From the NCBI GenBank assembly GCA_963649615.1, contig CAVJIN010000004.1, positions 7,143 through 71,142 of the forward strand: a stretch of DNA of 64,000 bases. Reading direction: 5' to 3'. Shown here piece after piece: positions 16,248 through 24,108 of the stretch (its first letter is position 1; each line of letters opens with the position of its first letter). A program made the position numbers and the translations under genes. The notes under the pieces were generated by a model. It was given only the letters and a program-made list of their open reading frames with translations. It had not been told where the DNA came from and did not search any database. Origin of the DNA: UBA9732 sp963649615 (GTDB lineage Bacteria; Spirochaetota; Spirochaetia; Sphaerochaetales; Sphaerochaetaceae).

Positions 16248-17102
16248 ATGAAAGTAGGTGTGCAACTTTTTTCTGTTAAAAATGCAATGGCAGAGAATCC
16301 TGTTAAATGCCTTAAAGATGTGGCTAAATTGGGATTTAAGTATATTGAGCCAGCAAATTCAAATGCAGACAAAGACTTTGGAATTGGCCTTGGAATGCCG
16401 GCTAAAGAATTGAAGAAGTATTTGGATGATTTGGGTTTGCAGGTTGTAAATTCTCATGTCTCTCCGTTGGATGAAGAAAACGTTAAAAGAGTTATTGAGT
16501 ATCACAAAATTCTTGGTAACGATTGCTTAACCATGCCAATGATGATGTATTCAAGTCACGATGATGCACTTAGAGTGGCTGAAAAACTTCAGAAAATTGG
16601 TGAGATTTGCCATGCAAATGAAATGCATTATCTGTATCATAACCATTACCATGAATTTCAAGTTCTAGGGGGTGAAACAGTCTACCAAACGCTTGTTGAA
16701 AATACCTCTGCAGATGCTGTTAGCTTTGAGCTAGATGCTTTTTGGGCTATTCGTGGCGGAATGGATGACATTGCTCTTATTAATAAATTGGGTAATCGTC
16801 TTAAGATGGTTCACTTTAAGGATTTTTCCAAAACCTGTAAGCAACCTCTTAATATGTTTGAGGTTGTAGATCCCAAGGCTAATATCACAAAAGATTTTTA
16901 TATGTCTAAGCGCGATTTTACTGCTTTTGCTGAAATTGGCGATGGTATCTTAAATCTCCAAGCAACTATTGATGCCGTGGCAAAGAATGGTAATGTGGAA
17001 TATATGATTCTTGAACAGGACAGAACTCAAATGCCAAGCGAACTTGATAGTTTGTGCAGAAGCATACAAGGAATGAAATCTCTTCATGGTTTAGAATTTT
17101 AA
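16248..17102 (+). CDS. TIM-barrel sugar isomerase/epimerase (xylose isomerase-like) paired with Gfo/Idh oxidoreductase
   Basis: A 284-residue protein opening MKVGVQLFSVKNA, a first strand typical of hydroxypyruvate isomerase/IolE-like TIM barrels. Metal-binding stations are visible as YHNHYHEFQ, FELDAFWA, MVHFKDFS and MILEQD. It starts 15 bases after the oxidoreductase gene with AGAGG as ribosome site, so both form one transcript. Possible roles are keto-sugar epimerase, dehydratase or 3-keto-glycoside lyase. No phosphate-binding signature helps to choose. Confidence 0.85.
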   Translation: MKVGVQLFSVKNAMAENPVKCLKDVAKLGFKYIEPANSNADKDFGIGLGMPAKELKKYLDDLGLQVVNSHVSPLDEENVKRVIEYHKILGNDCLTMPMMMYSSHDDALRVAEKLQKIGEICHANEMHYLYHNHYHEFQVLGGETVYQTLVENTSADAVSFELDAFWAIRGGMDDIALINKLGNRLKMVHFKDFSKTCKQPLNMFEVVDPKANITKDFYMSKRDFTAFAEIGDGILNLQATIDAVAKNGNVEYMILEQDRTQMPSELDSLCRSIQGMKSLHGLEF

Positions 17103-17122
17103 GACGATTTTTATAAAAAAAG

Positions 17123-17196
17123 CCCTTCTCTTATCGAGAAATGCGAAAAAGTTGAAGGGTTTCAATTTTTTTATTGAAAAAAGTTGAAGTGTTTCA
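17123..17196. repeat. Direct repeats and hairpins in the leader of the DUF4143 ATPase gene
   Basis: Two 19-base copies of AAAAAGTTGAAGKGTTTCA (17146-17164 and 17178-17196, one mismatch) are interleaved with the hairpin TTTCAAT-tttttt-ATTGAAA (17160-17179). A further stem CCCTTC/GAAGGG (17123-17128 with 17154-17159) can form with the first copy. The element may end the upstream transcript and also act as operator or leader structure for the ATPase gene, whose ATG is 12 bases after the last repeat. Confidence 0.6.
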
Positions 17197-17208
17197 TATT
17201 ATTTTTAT

Positions 17209-18504
17209 ATGTATAGAAAATTCATTGAAACATTACAGCAGTGGGAAAGACAGAATACTAAAGAACCTTTAATGGTTGTTGGAGCAAGGCAAGTTGGAAA
17301 AACCTGGCTTCTTAAAAAATTTTGTTCCGAGACATTCTCTAATTATGTTTATATTAACTTTGAAGAAAATCCTTCTTTTTCTACTGCCTTTGATGGCGCT
17401 CTTTCTCCAGAAACAATTTTGCAAAATCTTGGAATTATGCTAGGAAAAAAGATTTCTGCAGAAACAGCAATTTTTTTTGATGAGATACAAATTTGCGAAA
17501 AAGCTATTAGCTCTTTGAAATATTTTTGCGAAGCTGATGCCAACTATAGAGTGCTGTGTGCGGGAAGTCTTCTTGGTGTAAAGCTTAATAGATTTGATAA
17601 ATCGTTTCCTGTTGGAAAAGTGGCAATAAGGACCATGTATCCAATGGATTTTGAAGAGTTCTTAATGGCCTGTGGAGAAGAAGATTTACATGATATTATT
17701 CGTGAATATTATGCCAAGATGAAAGCATTACCAGAGGGTATACACCAGAAGGCTTTGGACCTATATCATCAATATCTTTTTGTGGGAGGAATGCCTAGGG
17801 TTGTGAAAGAATACATAAATAATGGGAAAGATGTTCTTGTCCTTGATTTTGAATTGTTTAACAGTCTTCAAAGTTCATATTTAGCGGATATGGCTAAACA
17901 TGTTAACTCTCCTGCTGAAAGTTTAAAAATAATTGAAGTATATAATTCTATTCCAAGACAGCTAGCAAAAGAGAATCCCAAATTTATGTATAAAGAGGTA
18001 AGACAAACAGCAAATAAACGAGATTTTCAATCTTCAATAGATTGGCTTGTAGCTTCAAATTTGGCATATAAAGTGTGTGATTCTGTTACTATTGCAAGTC
18101 CATTGAAAGGATATGAAGACACAAATAAATTTAAACTCTATTTATCAGATACTGGTCTTTTGTCTAATATGTGCCATTTAAAGTTCTCAGATATAGTTGC
18201 AACAGAAAACAATATTTATAAAGGTGTTGTAATTGAAAATTATGTAATATCTCAACTAAAGGCCTCAGGTAAGTATTTTTGTTACTATAAGCCTTCTGAT
18301 AGTATAGAAATAGATGTGGTTTTAGATTCTTCTATTGGAATTATTCCCTGTGAGATTAAGGCTGGAAGGCATACAAGATCTAAGAGCCTGTCAAATTATT
18401 GTGAAAAATACTCTCCTCAGAAAGCAATTAGACTCTCTGAGCTTAATTTTGGACAAAACGGAATATTACATTCAATTCCTTTGTATGCTGTTTGTTGTTT
18501 ATAA
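17209..18504 (+). CDS. AAA+ ATPase with C-terminal DUF4143 domain
   Basis: The 431-residue protein has Walker A GARQVGKT near 26-33, Walker B AIFFDEIQ near 86-93 and, in the last third, the DUF4143 layout with a nuclease-like fold segment (SIEIDVVLDSS and IIPCEIKAG, resembling the D-E-K core of restriction-like endonucleases). These proteins are common, often horizontally spread, and of unknown function; a link to defence or mobile-element biology is often suspected. There is no recognisable Shine-Dalgarno before the ATG, and a repeat-rich leader precedes it. It stands alone between two sugar operons, six bases from the end of the convergent LacI gene. Confidence 0.87.
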   Translation: MYRKFIETLQQWERQNTKEPLMVVGARQVGKTWLLKKFCSETFSNYVYINFEENPSFSTAFDGALSPETILQNLGIMLGKKISAETAIFFDEIQICEKAISSLKYFCEADANYRVLCAGSLLGVKLNRFDKSFPVGKVAIRTMYPMDFEEFLMACGEEDLHDIIREYYAKMKALPEGIHQKALDLYHQYLFVGGMPRVVKEYINNGKDVLVLDFELFNSLQSSYLADMAKHVNSPAESLKIIEVYNSIPRQLAKENPKFMYKEVRQTANKRDFQSSIDWLVASNLAYKVCDSVTIASPLKGYEDTNKFKLYLSDTGLLSNMCHLKFSDIVATENNIYKGVVIENYVISQLKASGKYFCYYKPSDSIEIDVVLDSSIGIIPCEIKAGRHTRSKSLSNYCEKYSPQKAIRLSELNFGQNGILHSIPLYAVCCL

Positions 18505-18509
18505 GAATT

Positions 18510-19583
18510 TTACGAAAAAACTGCATTTGTGAAATATGGATAGGATGTATCTGAAACTGTTTTAGACCCCTCAATGTCATAAACAGTGGCTCCGTTTCTT
18601 TTGAAGATAATTATTTCTGGCTTCAGAGTGATGGACTGAGGAAAATCTGAAACATCTCCTTGAAGTCTTTTTAGAAGGAGCTCCGCTGCTTTTTTCCCAA
18701 TTTCTGACAAGGGCTGAGAAACCGAATAATGGCAATTTTTTAGAAGAGGGAAGTAATGCAAAAAGTCAAAAGTTCCAAAAGCTATTTTATTGTAAATTTC
18801 TGCAGGAACTTTTTCATAAAGATATGCTGTGGCCCCTAGGTGGGTATTATCATTTACACAAAAGAAGGCATCTGGACAATTGGGTTTTGAAAGAGCCTTT
18901 TTCATTAAATTCCAACCACCTCTTTCAGTCATCTCTCCAAAGAATATAAAACTTTGATCAACTGGAAGGTCCATTTCTCTAAAGGCATCCAAATATCCTT
19001 GATATCGTTCTAAGGCAGTAGGGATGTGTTCGTCGCCACCAAGAAAACCAATGCGAGTGTGGCCTTCTTTTATGAGTGCTTTTACAACTTCTTTTGTACC
19101 CCAAATACCGTCTGTATGGACAGAGTCAAGATTAACACCTGGCAAACTTCTGTCTACTAGAATTAAAGGAATTCCTGTGTTCTTGGCAATTACAAAGTGT
19201 TCTCCTGCATCGCTAACAGGGATTACTACCAAAGCATCCACGTTTCTATTGATCAAAACTTGTAATTTTTCCTTTTCTCTTTCTACTGAACCGTTAGATG
19301 AACAAAGCATCATTGAATAACCCTGTTCAGCTAATATTGTTTCCATTTTTTCAACAATGTAAAGGAAAAAGGTTGTTCCAAGTTCTGGGACGAGTACGCC
19401 TACAGTTTTTGTAGATTTTGTTTTAAGCGCACGAGCAACTTGGTTCTGAATATAACCAAGTTGCTCCATTGCACGTATAACTTTGATTCTTGTTTTATTA
19501 CTTACACTTTGTCCGTTAAGAACCCGTGAAACGGTAGCGGTAGATACTTTTGATAGAGATGCAACATCTTTGATTGTAGCCAT
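18510..19583 (-). CDS. LacI/GalR-family transcriptional regulator (2), probable repressor of the fucose-type regulon
   Basis: This 357-residue protein begins MATIKDVASLSKVSTATVSRVL, the classic LacI/GalR helix-turn-helix and hinge, and carries the periplasmic-binding-like effector domain. It is the last gene of the importer operon (binding protein, ATPase, permease, regulator). TGTAAACGTTTACA-type palindromes of the sort bound by this family occur at 23453-23464, 24031-24044 and 24069-24082, in front of the importer operon and between fucU and fucI. It is therefore the best candidate regulator for both. The effector could be L-fucose, L-fuculose or a phosphorylated derivative. Confidence 0.9.
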   Translation of the reverse strand: MATIKDVASLSKVSTATVSRVLNGQSVSNKTRIKVIRAMEQLGYIQNQVARALKTKSTKTVGVLVPELGTTFFLYIVEKMETILAEQGYSMMLCSSNGSVEREKEKLQVLINRNVDALVVIPVSDAGEHFVIAKNTGIPLILVDRSLPGVNLDSVHTDGIWGTKEVVKALIKEGHTRIGFLGGDEHIPTALERYQGYLDAFREMDLPVDQSFIFFGEMTERGGWNLMKKALSKPNCPDAFFCVNDNTHLGATAYLYEKVPAEIYNKIAFGTFDFLHYFPLLKNCHYSVSQPLSEIGKKAAELLLKRLQGDVSDFPQSITLKPEIIIFKRNGATVYDIEGSKTVSDTSYPYFTNAVFS

Positions 19584-19625
19584 AATAAAGAAAGATTCCT
19601 TTGCAAATCTGTCAGAAATATTATT

Positions 19626-20633
19626 TTATCCACGTCTAGCGTATTTCTTCATATCCATATAGACTGCAACGACGATTATAAGTCCTTTTACAATTTGTTG
19701 CCAGTAGGAATCTATTGCTAAATATGTCATTCCGTAGTTAATAAGTCCCATAATGAAGACACCTATCATCATTCCGCCAATAGTTCCAACGCCACCACTT
19801 TGAGAAACACCTCCAACAGTTACTGCCGCAATAGCATCAAGTTCCATGTTTGCTGCCGTCAAAGAGTTTGCAAGACCAACTCTTGCGCTTTGGAGAACTC
19901 CAGCTATTCCGTACAAGAAGCCTGCAATCATGTAAACTAAAAGGAGATTCTTTTCAACACTAATACCAGATACTCTAGCTGCCTGTGAGTTTCCACCAAT
20001 GGCATATAGGCTAGAACCAAATTTAGTATGGCGTAATATAATCCAAACAATTACTGCAATGATTATGATATAAATTCCAAGATACGGGAAAGTTCCAAAT
20101 ATGTTTCCTTGGGAGATTTGCTTGTATTCTTTCTTAAGAGAACCTACAACTGCTGCATGTGTATATAAGAGTTGAATACCAGTAGCAATAGATTTTGTTC
20201 CAAGTGTTGCAATAAATGGAGGAAGCTTACCATAAGCAATAAGCCATCCGTTAACAAGACCAAAAAGAGTTCCAGTTAAGACGCCAGCTAAAACAGGAAT
20301 GATTAGAGCAAATTCTTTTCCCGGATACATTGCACTTGAATAGTCAACAGTCTGTGCAAAGGAGGCTGCAACAGATGCAGACAAACAAACAATTGCACCA
20401 AGAGAAAGGTCTATTCCTCTTGTAATTATAATCATGCCAACACCCAATGCTGCAAAAACTCTTACTGACTCAGCAACAATTAAGTTTTTAATTGATGGCC
20501 ATTGAAGAGTTCCACCATTTGTTAAAATAGCAAGAAACAAAAACAGGGCAACAAAAGTAATATAACTTGTATATTTTGAAGAAAAATCCTTTACTTTGGT
20601 TAAGCTCATCCTTACGTTATTTTTTTTGTCCAT
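19626..20633 (-). CDS. Sugar ABC importer permease, RbsC/MglC family
   Basis: The ATG at 20633 is preferred since AAAGGAGAG lies just before it, while an earlier ATG is inside the end of the ATPase gene. The 335-residue membrane protein has the CUT2 permease motifs GMIIITRGIDLSLGAIV, LPPFIATLGT and YAIGGNSQAARVSGI. It is the sole permease of this importer and functions as a dimer. Placement next to fucU and under the same operator as fucI suggests that the ligand is L-fucose or a related deoxy sugar, not galactose. Confidence 0.92.
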   Translation of the reverse strand: MDKKNNVRMSLTKVKDFSSKYTSYITFVALFLFLAILTNGGTLQWPSIKNLIVAESVRVFAALGVGMIIITRGIDLSLGAIVCLSASVAASFAQTVDYSSAMYPGKEFALIIPVLAGVLTGTLFGLVNGWLIAYGKLPPFIATLGTKSIATGIQLLYTHAAVVGSLKKEYKQISQGNIFGTFPYLGIYIIIIAVIVWIILRHTKFGSSLYAIGGNSQAARVSGISVEKNLLLVYMIAGFLYGIAGVLQSARVGLANSLTAANMELDAIAAVTVGGVSQSGGVGTIGGMMIGVFIMGLINYGMTYLAIDSYWQQIVKGLIIVVAVYMDMKKYARRG

Positions 20634-20644
20634 GTTCTCTCCTT

Positions 20645-22150
20645 TTAGCAAAATTGTGTTGCTAGTCGCATAATTGCTTCTTGACTAATTTCATCATGTT
20701 CAAGTGTGCCTGTATGGTTTCCTTCACAAAGAACCATTATTCTATGACTCATTCCAATGAGTTCAGGCATTTCACTAGATATCATGATGATGGATTTTCC
20801 GCTCTTAACTAATTCGCTCATAATTGTGTAGATCTCAAATTTAGCACCTACATCAATTCCTCTGGTTGGCTCGTCCATGATAAGAATATCTGGAAGAGTC
20901 ATAAGCCATCTTGAAAGAATTACCTTTTGCTGGTTTCCTCCAGATAGGTTTTGAATAAGCGTTTCCATTGATGGAGTCTTGGTTTTAAGAGTTGAATTAT
21001 ACTTTTCTGCATCATTGTTTATACGTTTGTGATCCAGCAATTTGACATTATTTTTGTAATTTGACAAAGAAGCGATTGAAGTGTTCTTAGTTATAGAGAG
21101 AAGAGGGAAGATTCCACTGCCTCTTCTATCTTCTGTAACAAAGCCTACGCCTTCTGCAATCAAATTTCTAGGTGTAAGTTTTACAACCTTTTTCCCTTTG
21201 ACATAAACTTCACCTTCAGATATGTCTCTAACACCAAAAATAGCCTCTACAAATTCCGTTCTTTGAGCACCAACAAGGCCTCCTATTCCAAGGATTTCTC
21301 CTCTATGCAACTCTAATGATACATTCTTAAAGGAACGAGGATTAGGGGAAGAAAGACCTTTAACTTGCAACGTAACTTCTTCAGAGGTACAAGGAGGAAC
21401 TTCTGGGAATCTTTGTGTTGATTCTCTTCCTACCATATTGGATATAAGTTTATCCGTTGTCATCTCACATATGGGCCAGGTTCCAATCATTTTTCCATCA
21501 CGCATAACAGAAACGCAATCAGAAATTTTAAAAATTTCTTCCATTTTGTGAGAAATGTAGACTATAGCAACGCCTTTTTCTCTTAGATTGTTGATGATTT
21601 CAAAAAGGTGTTCAACTTCATTCTCTGTAAGAGAACTTGTTGGCTCGTCCATCACAACGACCGATGAATTATAGCTAACAGCTTTTGCAATTTCACAGGC
21701 CTGCTGATTGGAGATTGAAAGATCCTTCATCTTTATCTTTGGGTCTATTTTCATGCCCAAATTGGTTAGAACTGTTGCAGTATCTTCTATCATTTTCTTA
21801 TGGTCTATCAAGCCAAATTTGTTCACTGGTTCTCTTCCTAACCACATGTTTTCTGCTACAGTTCTTTCTGGGACATTTGAAAGCTCTTGATGAATCATTG
21901 AAACACCAGTTTTTAATGCGTCATGAGATCCAGAAAAATGGCATTCTTGGCCGTTAACTTTTACAATACCCTTGTCTTCTTTGTAAATGCCAAACAAACA
22001 TTTCATAAGGGTTGATTTTCCGGCACCATTTTCTCCCATAAGGGCATGTACCGTGCCAGGTTTTACTCTAAAGGTTACATTGTCTAGAGCTAAAACACCT
22101 GGAAACCGCTTTGTGATGTCTAGCATCTCAATAGCATATTTTTCTTCCAC
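20645..22150 (-). CDS. Sugar ABC importer ATP-binding protein with two ATPase domains (RbsA/MglA family)
   Basis: The 501-residue protein holds two fused ABC domains. The first has GENGAGKST and a complete Walker B (VVMDEPTSSL); the second has the degenerate site GLVGAQRTE, the signature LSGGNQQKV and IMDEPTRGIDVG, as in MglA/RbsA. It starts with GTG at 22150, preceded by AAAAGGAGAAAG. It is followed 11 bases later by its permease gene and preceded by a strong intercistronic hairpin. It energises the importer of the region. Confidence 0.92.
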   Translation of the reverse strand: MEEKYAIEMLDITKRFPGVLALDNVTFRVKPGTVHALMGENGAGKSTLMKCLFGIYKEDKGIVKVNGQECHFSGSHDALKTGVSMIHQELSNVPERTVAENMWLGREPVNKFGLIDHKKMIEDTATVLTNLGMKIDPKIKMKDLSISNQQACEIAKAVSYNSSVVVMDEPTSSLTENEVEHLFEIINNLREKGVAIVYISHKMEEIFKISDCVSVMRDGKMIGTWPICEMTTDKLISNMVGRESTQRFPEVPPCTSEEVTLQVKGLSSPNPRSFKNVSLELHRGEILGIGGLVGAQRTEFVEAIFGVRDISEGEVYVKGKKVVKLTPRNLIAEGVGFVTEDRRGSGIFPLLSITKNTSIASLSNYKNNVKLLDHKRINNDAEKYNSTLKTKTPSMETLIQNLSGGNQQKVILSRWLMTLPDILIMDEPTRGIDVGAKFEIYTIMSELVKSGKSIIMISSEMPELIGMSHRIMVLCEGNHTGTLEHDEISQEAIMRLATQFC

Positions 22151-22225
22151 TGCTTTCTCCTTTTTTCTCCATTTTGCAATGACCTTGCATCCTTCAAACT
22201 CTTTGCAAAATAAAGAAAACTATAA

Positions 22226-22252
22226 CGCGAGTTGGTACAAGACCAACTCGCG
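22226..22252 (-). terminator. Intercistronic hairpin between binding-protein and ATPase genes
   Basis: CGCGAGTTGGT (22226-22236) pairs perfectly over 11 bases with ACCAACTCGCG (22242-22252) around a five-base loop. On the minus strand it is followed by a T-rich stretch. It lies after the solute-binding-protein stop codon and before the ATPase gene, so it probably works as a partial terminator or 3' stabiliser that keeps the binding protein in excess. Confidence 0.65.
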
Positions 22253-22278
22253 CAGTAATCACATTTCCTAAATAAGGC

Positions 22279-23358
22279 TTATAGATAATCCTTATAGTTT
22301 TCCATTGTAACTGGTTTGAAAGGAACCAAATAGCACTGAGAAATGATAGCTGGATCATTTGCTGGCTCTTCGTCAATTGTTGCAGTTGCTGGAGCAATTC
22401 CACCAGCGACAAAACCGTCTGGAGAATTTCCCTTTGCTATGTTAAGAACAATCTCAAATGCTGTTGTGCTTTGGCCAATGGCATCCTGAAGAACTGTTGC
22501 ATACATTTCTTTTCTGTCAATTGATGCACAACCAGTTGCTGTTGCGTCAACACCAAGGACTGGAACCAACAATCTTGTGCCATCAGAAGTATCGGTCTTT
22601 ACTTTTCCGTTCTGAATGAGAGATTCAATTGCACCAAGTGCCATGTCATCATTCTGTGCTACAACAAGGTTGTACTTGCCATCAAATGCTGTAACCCAAG
22701 CATCCATTTTCTGCTGTGCCTGTTCTGCACCCCAGTTAGCTGTGTCTTCAGCAACAAAGTTTACTTTCCAACCCTTTGACTCGAGTGTGTTAACAAAACC
22801 AGCTCTTCTGTTTACCTGTGCTGGGTGTCCAAGCTGTCCGTTGAGATACAGGACGTTAATTGTCTTGTTTGGAGCTTTTTCTGGATACTTTGTGAAGTAT
22901 TCAATAGCAATCTCTGCCTGATACTGACCTGCAACCTGTTCTGGAGAAGAAGCTAAGAAGAAGTTCTTTCCAACTTTGAGAGCAGCAACAGATGGCTGAA
23001 TGTTAGAGAATGCTGCAGCACCACCAACAGCGTTAATCAATTCACACATTTGCTCTGTTGCAGAAGTATCTTGTGGAATAATTACAAAATACTTATAGCC
23101 CTGAGAAATGAGGGTTTGAAGCTGTGTGAGCTGTTTGTCAACGTCACTGTTAGCATCCTGTACGTTTAAGTCAACTCCTGCTTTTTCAGCAAGAACCTTG
23201 AGGTTGTCTGTGTAGTCTCTTACAAAAGTTTCGTTAAGGTTTCTAATAAGAGCACCTACTTTGATCTTTTCTGCCTGTTGGCTTTCCTGTGCACCTTGAG
23301 CAAAAACCAAACTAACGGCAATTAAAGCAAACAAAAGAATCATCGTCGCTTTCTTCAT
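22279..23358 (-). CDS. Periplasmic sugar-binding protein, CUT2 class
   Basis: The ATG at 23358 (MKKATMILL) follows AAAAAGGAGAAC and opens a clean signal peptide ending VFAQGAQES, giving 359 residues. No lipobox Cys is present, so it is exported to the periplasm by signal peptidase I. The mature protein has the periplasmic-binding type 1 fold (KVGALIRNLNETFVRDY, YFVIIPQDTSATEQM, AQNDDMALGAIESL). It supplies sugar to the ATPase and permease encoded downstream. Regulation is probably through the palindrome at 23453-23464 upstream of its promoter. Confidence 0.9.
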   Translation of the reverse strand: MKKATMILLFALIAVSLVFAQGAQESQQAEKIKVGALIRNLNETFVRDYTDNLKVLAEKAGVDLNVQDANSDVDKQLTQLQTLISQGYKYFVIIPQDTSATEQMCELINAVGGAAAFSNIQPSVAALKVGKNFFLASSPEQVAGQYQAEIAIEYFTKYPEKAPNKTINVLYLNGQLGHPAQVNRRAGFVNTLESKGWKVNFVAEDTANWGAEQAQQKMDAWVTAFDGKYNLVVAQNDDMALGAIESLIQNGKVKTDTSDGTRLLVPVLGVDATATGCASIDRKEMYATVLQDAIGQSTTAFEIVLNIAKGNSPDGFVAGGIAPATATIDEEPANDPAIISQCYLVPFKPVTMENYKDYL

Positions 23359-23414
23359 ACACTTGTTCTCCTTTTTCTTTTGGCATGAACCATGGGCAAA
23401 CTGCCCATACATAG

Positions 23415-23444
23415 ATTATCACAGCACAAAATTGGACTTGTCAA
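23415..23444 (-). promoter_or_regulatory. Promoter of the sugar importer operon
   Basis: On the minus strand a perfect TTGACA (23439-23444) is followed after 18 bases by GATAAT (23415-23420), five of six matches to the -10 consensus. The start codon of the binding-protein gene lies 57 bases downstream. Confidence 0.65.
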
Positions 23445-23452
23445 GAAAAAAA

Positions 23453-23464
23453 GTAAACGATTAC
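23453..23464. promoter_or_regulatory. LacI-type operator upstream of the importer promoter
   Basis: GTAAACGATTAC is a near-perfect palindrome with a central CG, matching 12 of 14 positions of the perfect site at 24069-24082 when flanks are included. It lies eight bases upstream of the -35 box, so it may work by looping with the sites near fucI, or affect activation. Confidence 0.6.
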
Positions 23465-23565
23465 ATTTCCGTACTCTTTTTCTCTTTCCCTTACGTTTAG
23501 ACCCTATATATATAGAAGGGCAGACTAAAACAGCATTTCAGTGTGGGATTATTTCTGTTGTTAAT

Positions 23566-23997
23566 TTACTGTGAAACAACTCCTTTTTTAAGAATTACAT
23601 TGGCATAAATGCTTGTTTCTCCTGTTGCAATGACAGCATAAGCTTTCTTTGCTCGTTCATAGAACTCAAATCTGTCAATGTATTCTAAATCTTTAAATCC
23701 TTTGTCTCCATTTTGTGCAATTTTCTTAAAATCCTTCCAAATTGGAATTTCTAAATCTTTATCACAGCTCATTTTTTGCATTAGGATAACGTTTGGGGCA
23801 TACGTATCTAAAGGCATTACCTTTAGAATTGCTTCCAAAACCTCTTTTGCTCCGTGCCCATCTAATCTAATTAGATTTCTAGCATAGTTTGCAGCTGGAA
23901 AGTTTCCATCTCCAATAACAATCTCATCACCGTGACCCATTTCCATTAAGATTTTTAGAAGATCCGGAGCCAATATTGATGGAATTCCTTTTAACAT
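23566..23997 (-). CDS. fucU: L-fucose mutarotase, RbsD/FucU family
   Basis: The 143-residue protein starts MLKGIPSILAPDLLKILMEMGHGDEIVIGDGNFPA, with the family's His in GHGD and an Asp-Gly turn, and ends with a conserved Tyr-Ala-Asn motif near IYANVILKKG. FucU interconverts the alpha and beta anomers of L-fucose (and RbsD those of ribose), feeding the correct form to the isomerase. The start has an optimal TAAGGAGGAC. It diverges from fucI across a 110-base region with two LacI-type operators, so co-regulation is very likely. It lies alone between that region and the importer operon. Confidence 0.9.
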   Translation of the reverse strand: MLKGIPSILAPDLLKILMEMGHGDEIVIGDGNFPAANYARNLIRLDGHGAKEVLEAILKVMPLDTYAPNVILMQKMSCDKDLEIPIWKDFKKIAQNGDKGFKDLEYIDRFEFYERAKKAYAVIATGETSIYANVILKKGVVSQ

Positions 23998-24025
23998 TTT
24001 AGTCCTCCTTAAAAATAAAAAAAGC

Positions 24026-24054
24026 TTGCGTGTAACCGTTTACTGTGAGATACT
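24026..24054 (+). promoter_or_regulatory. Probable promoter of the fucI operon
   Basis: TTGCGT (24026-24031), a 17-base spacer and GATACT (24049-24054) form a moderate promoter for the plus-strand operon. One operator-like palindrome fills the spacer and another lies just after the expected transcription start, a classical double-operator repression layout. Confidence 0.45.
24031..24044. promoter_or_regulatory. LacI-type operator, upstream copy at fucU/fucI
   Basis: TGTAACCGTTTACT matches the perfect palindrome at 24069-24082 in 12 of 14 positions and lies between the putative -35 and -10 boxes of the fucI promoter. It lies 38 bases, or about 3.6 helical turns, from the second copy. Confidence 0.65.
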
Positions 24055-24068
24055 CATATGTGGAACAA

Positions 24069-24082
24069 TGTAAACGTTTACA
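24069..24082. promoter_or_regulatory. LacI-type operator, perfect palindrome in the fucI leader
   Basis: TGTAAACGTTTACA is a perfect 14-base palindrome with the central CG step typical of LacI/GalR sites. It lies 27 bases before the fucI start codon, downstream of the predicted transcription start, so a bound repressor would stop initiation or early elongation. Confidence 0.75.
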
Positions 24083-24108
24083 TAAAATCTTACCATGGGA
24101 GAATAGTT

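Noticed and set aside
17146..17196. Short CRISPR-like array
   Set aside because: Only two copies with overlapping hairpins and a 13-base gap; no cas genes in the window.
17209..18504. Insertion sequence or transposase
   Set aside because: Walker motifs and DUF4143 layout identify an AAA+ ATPase; no terminal inverted repeats or target duplication were found.
18510..23358. Calling the first CUT2 importer a galactose system (mgl)
   Set aside because: Operators shared with fucU/fucI point to a 6-deoxy sugar; the second importer at 38646-42327 is the better match to MglBAC.
24058..24108. Earlier start for fucI at 24058
   Set aside because: It would translate through the operator palindrome at 24069-24082 and add residues absent from the family.
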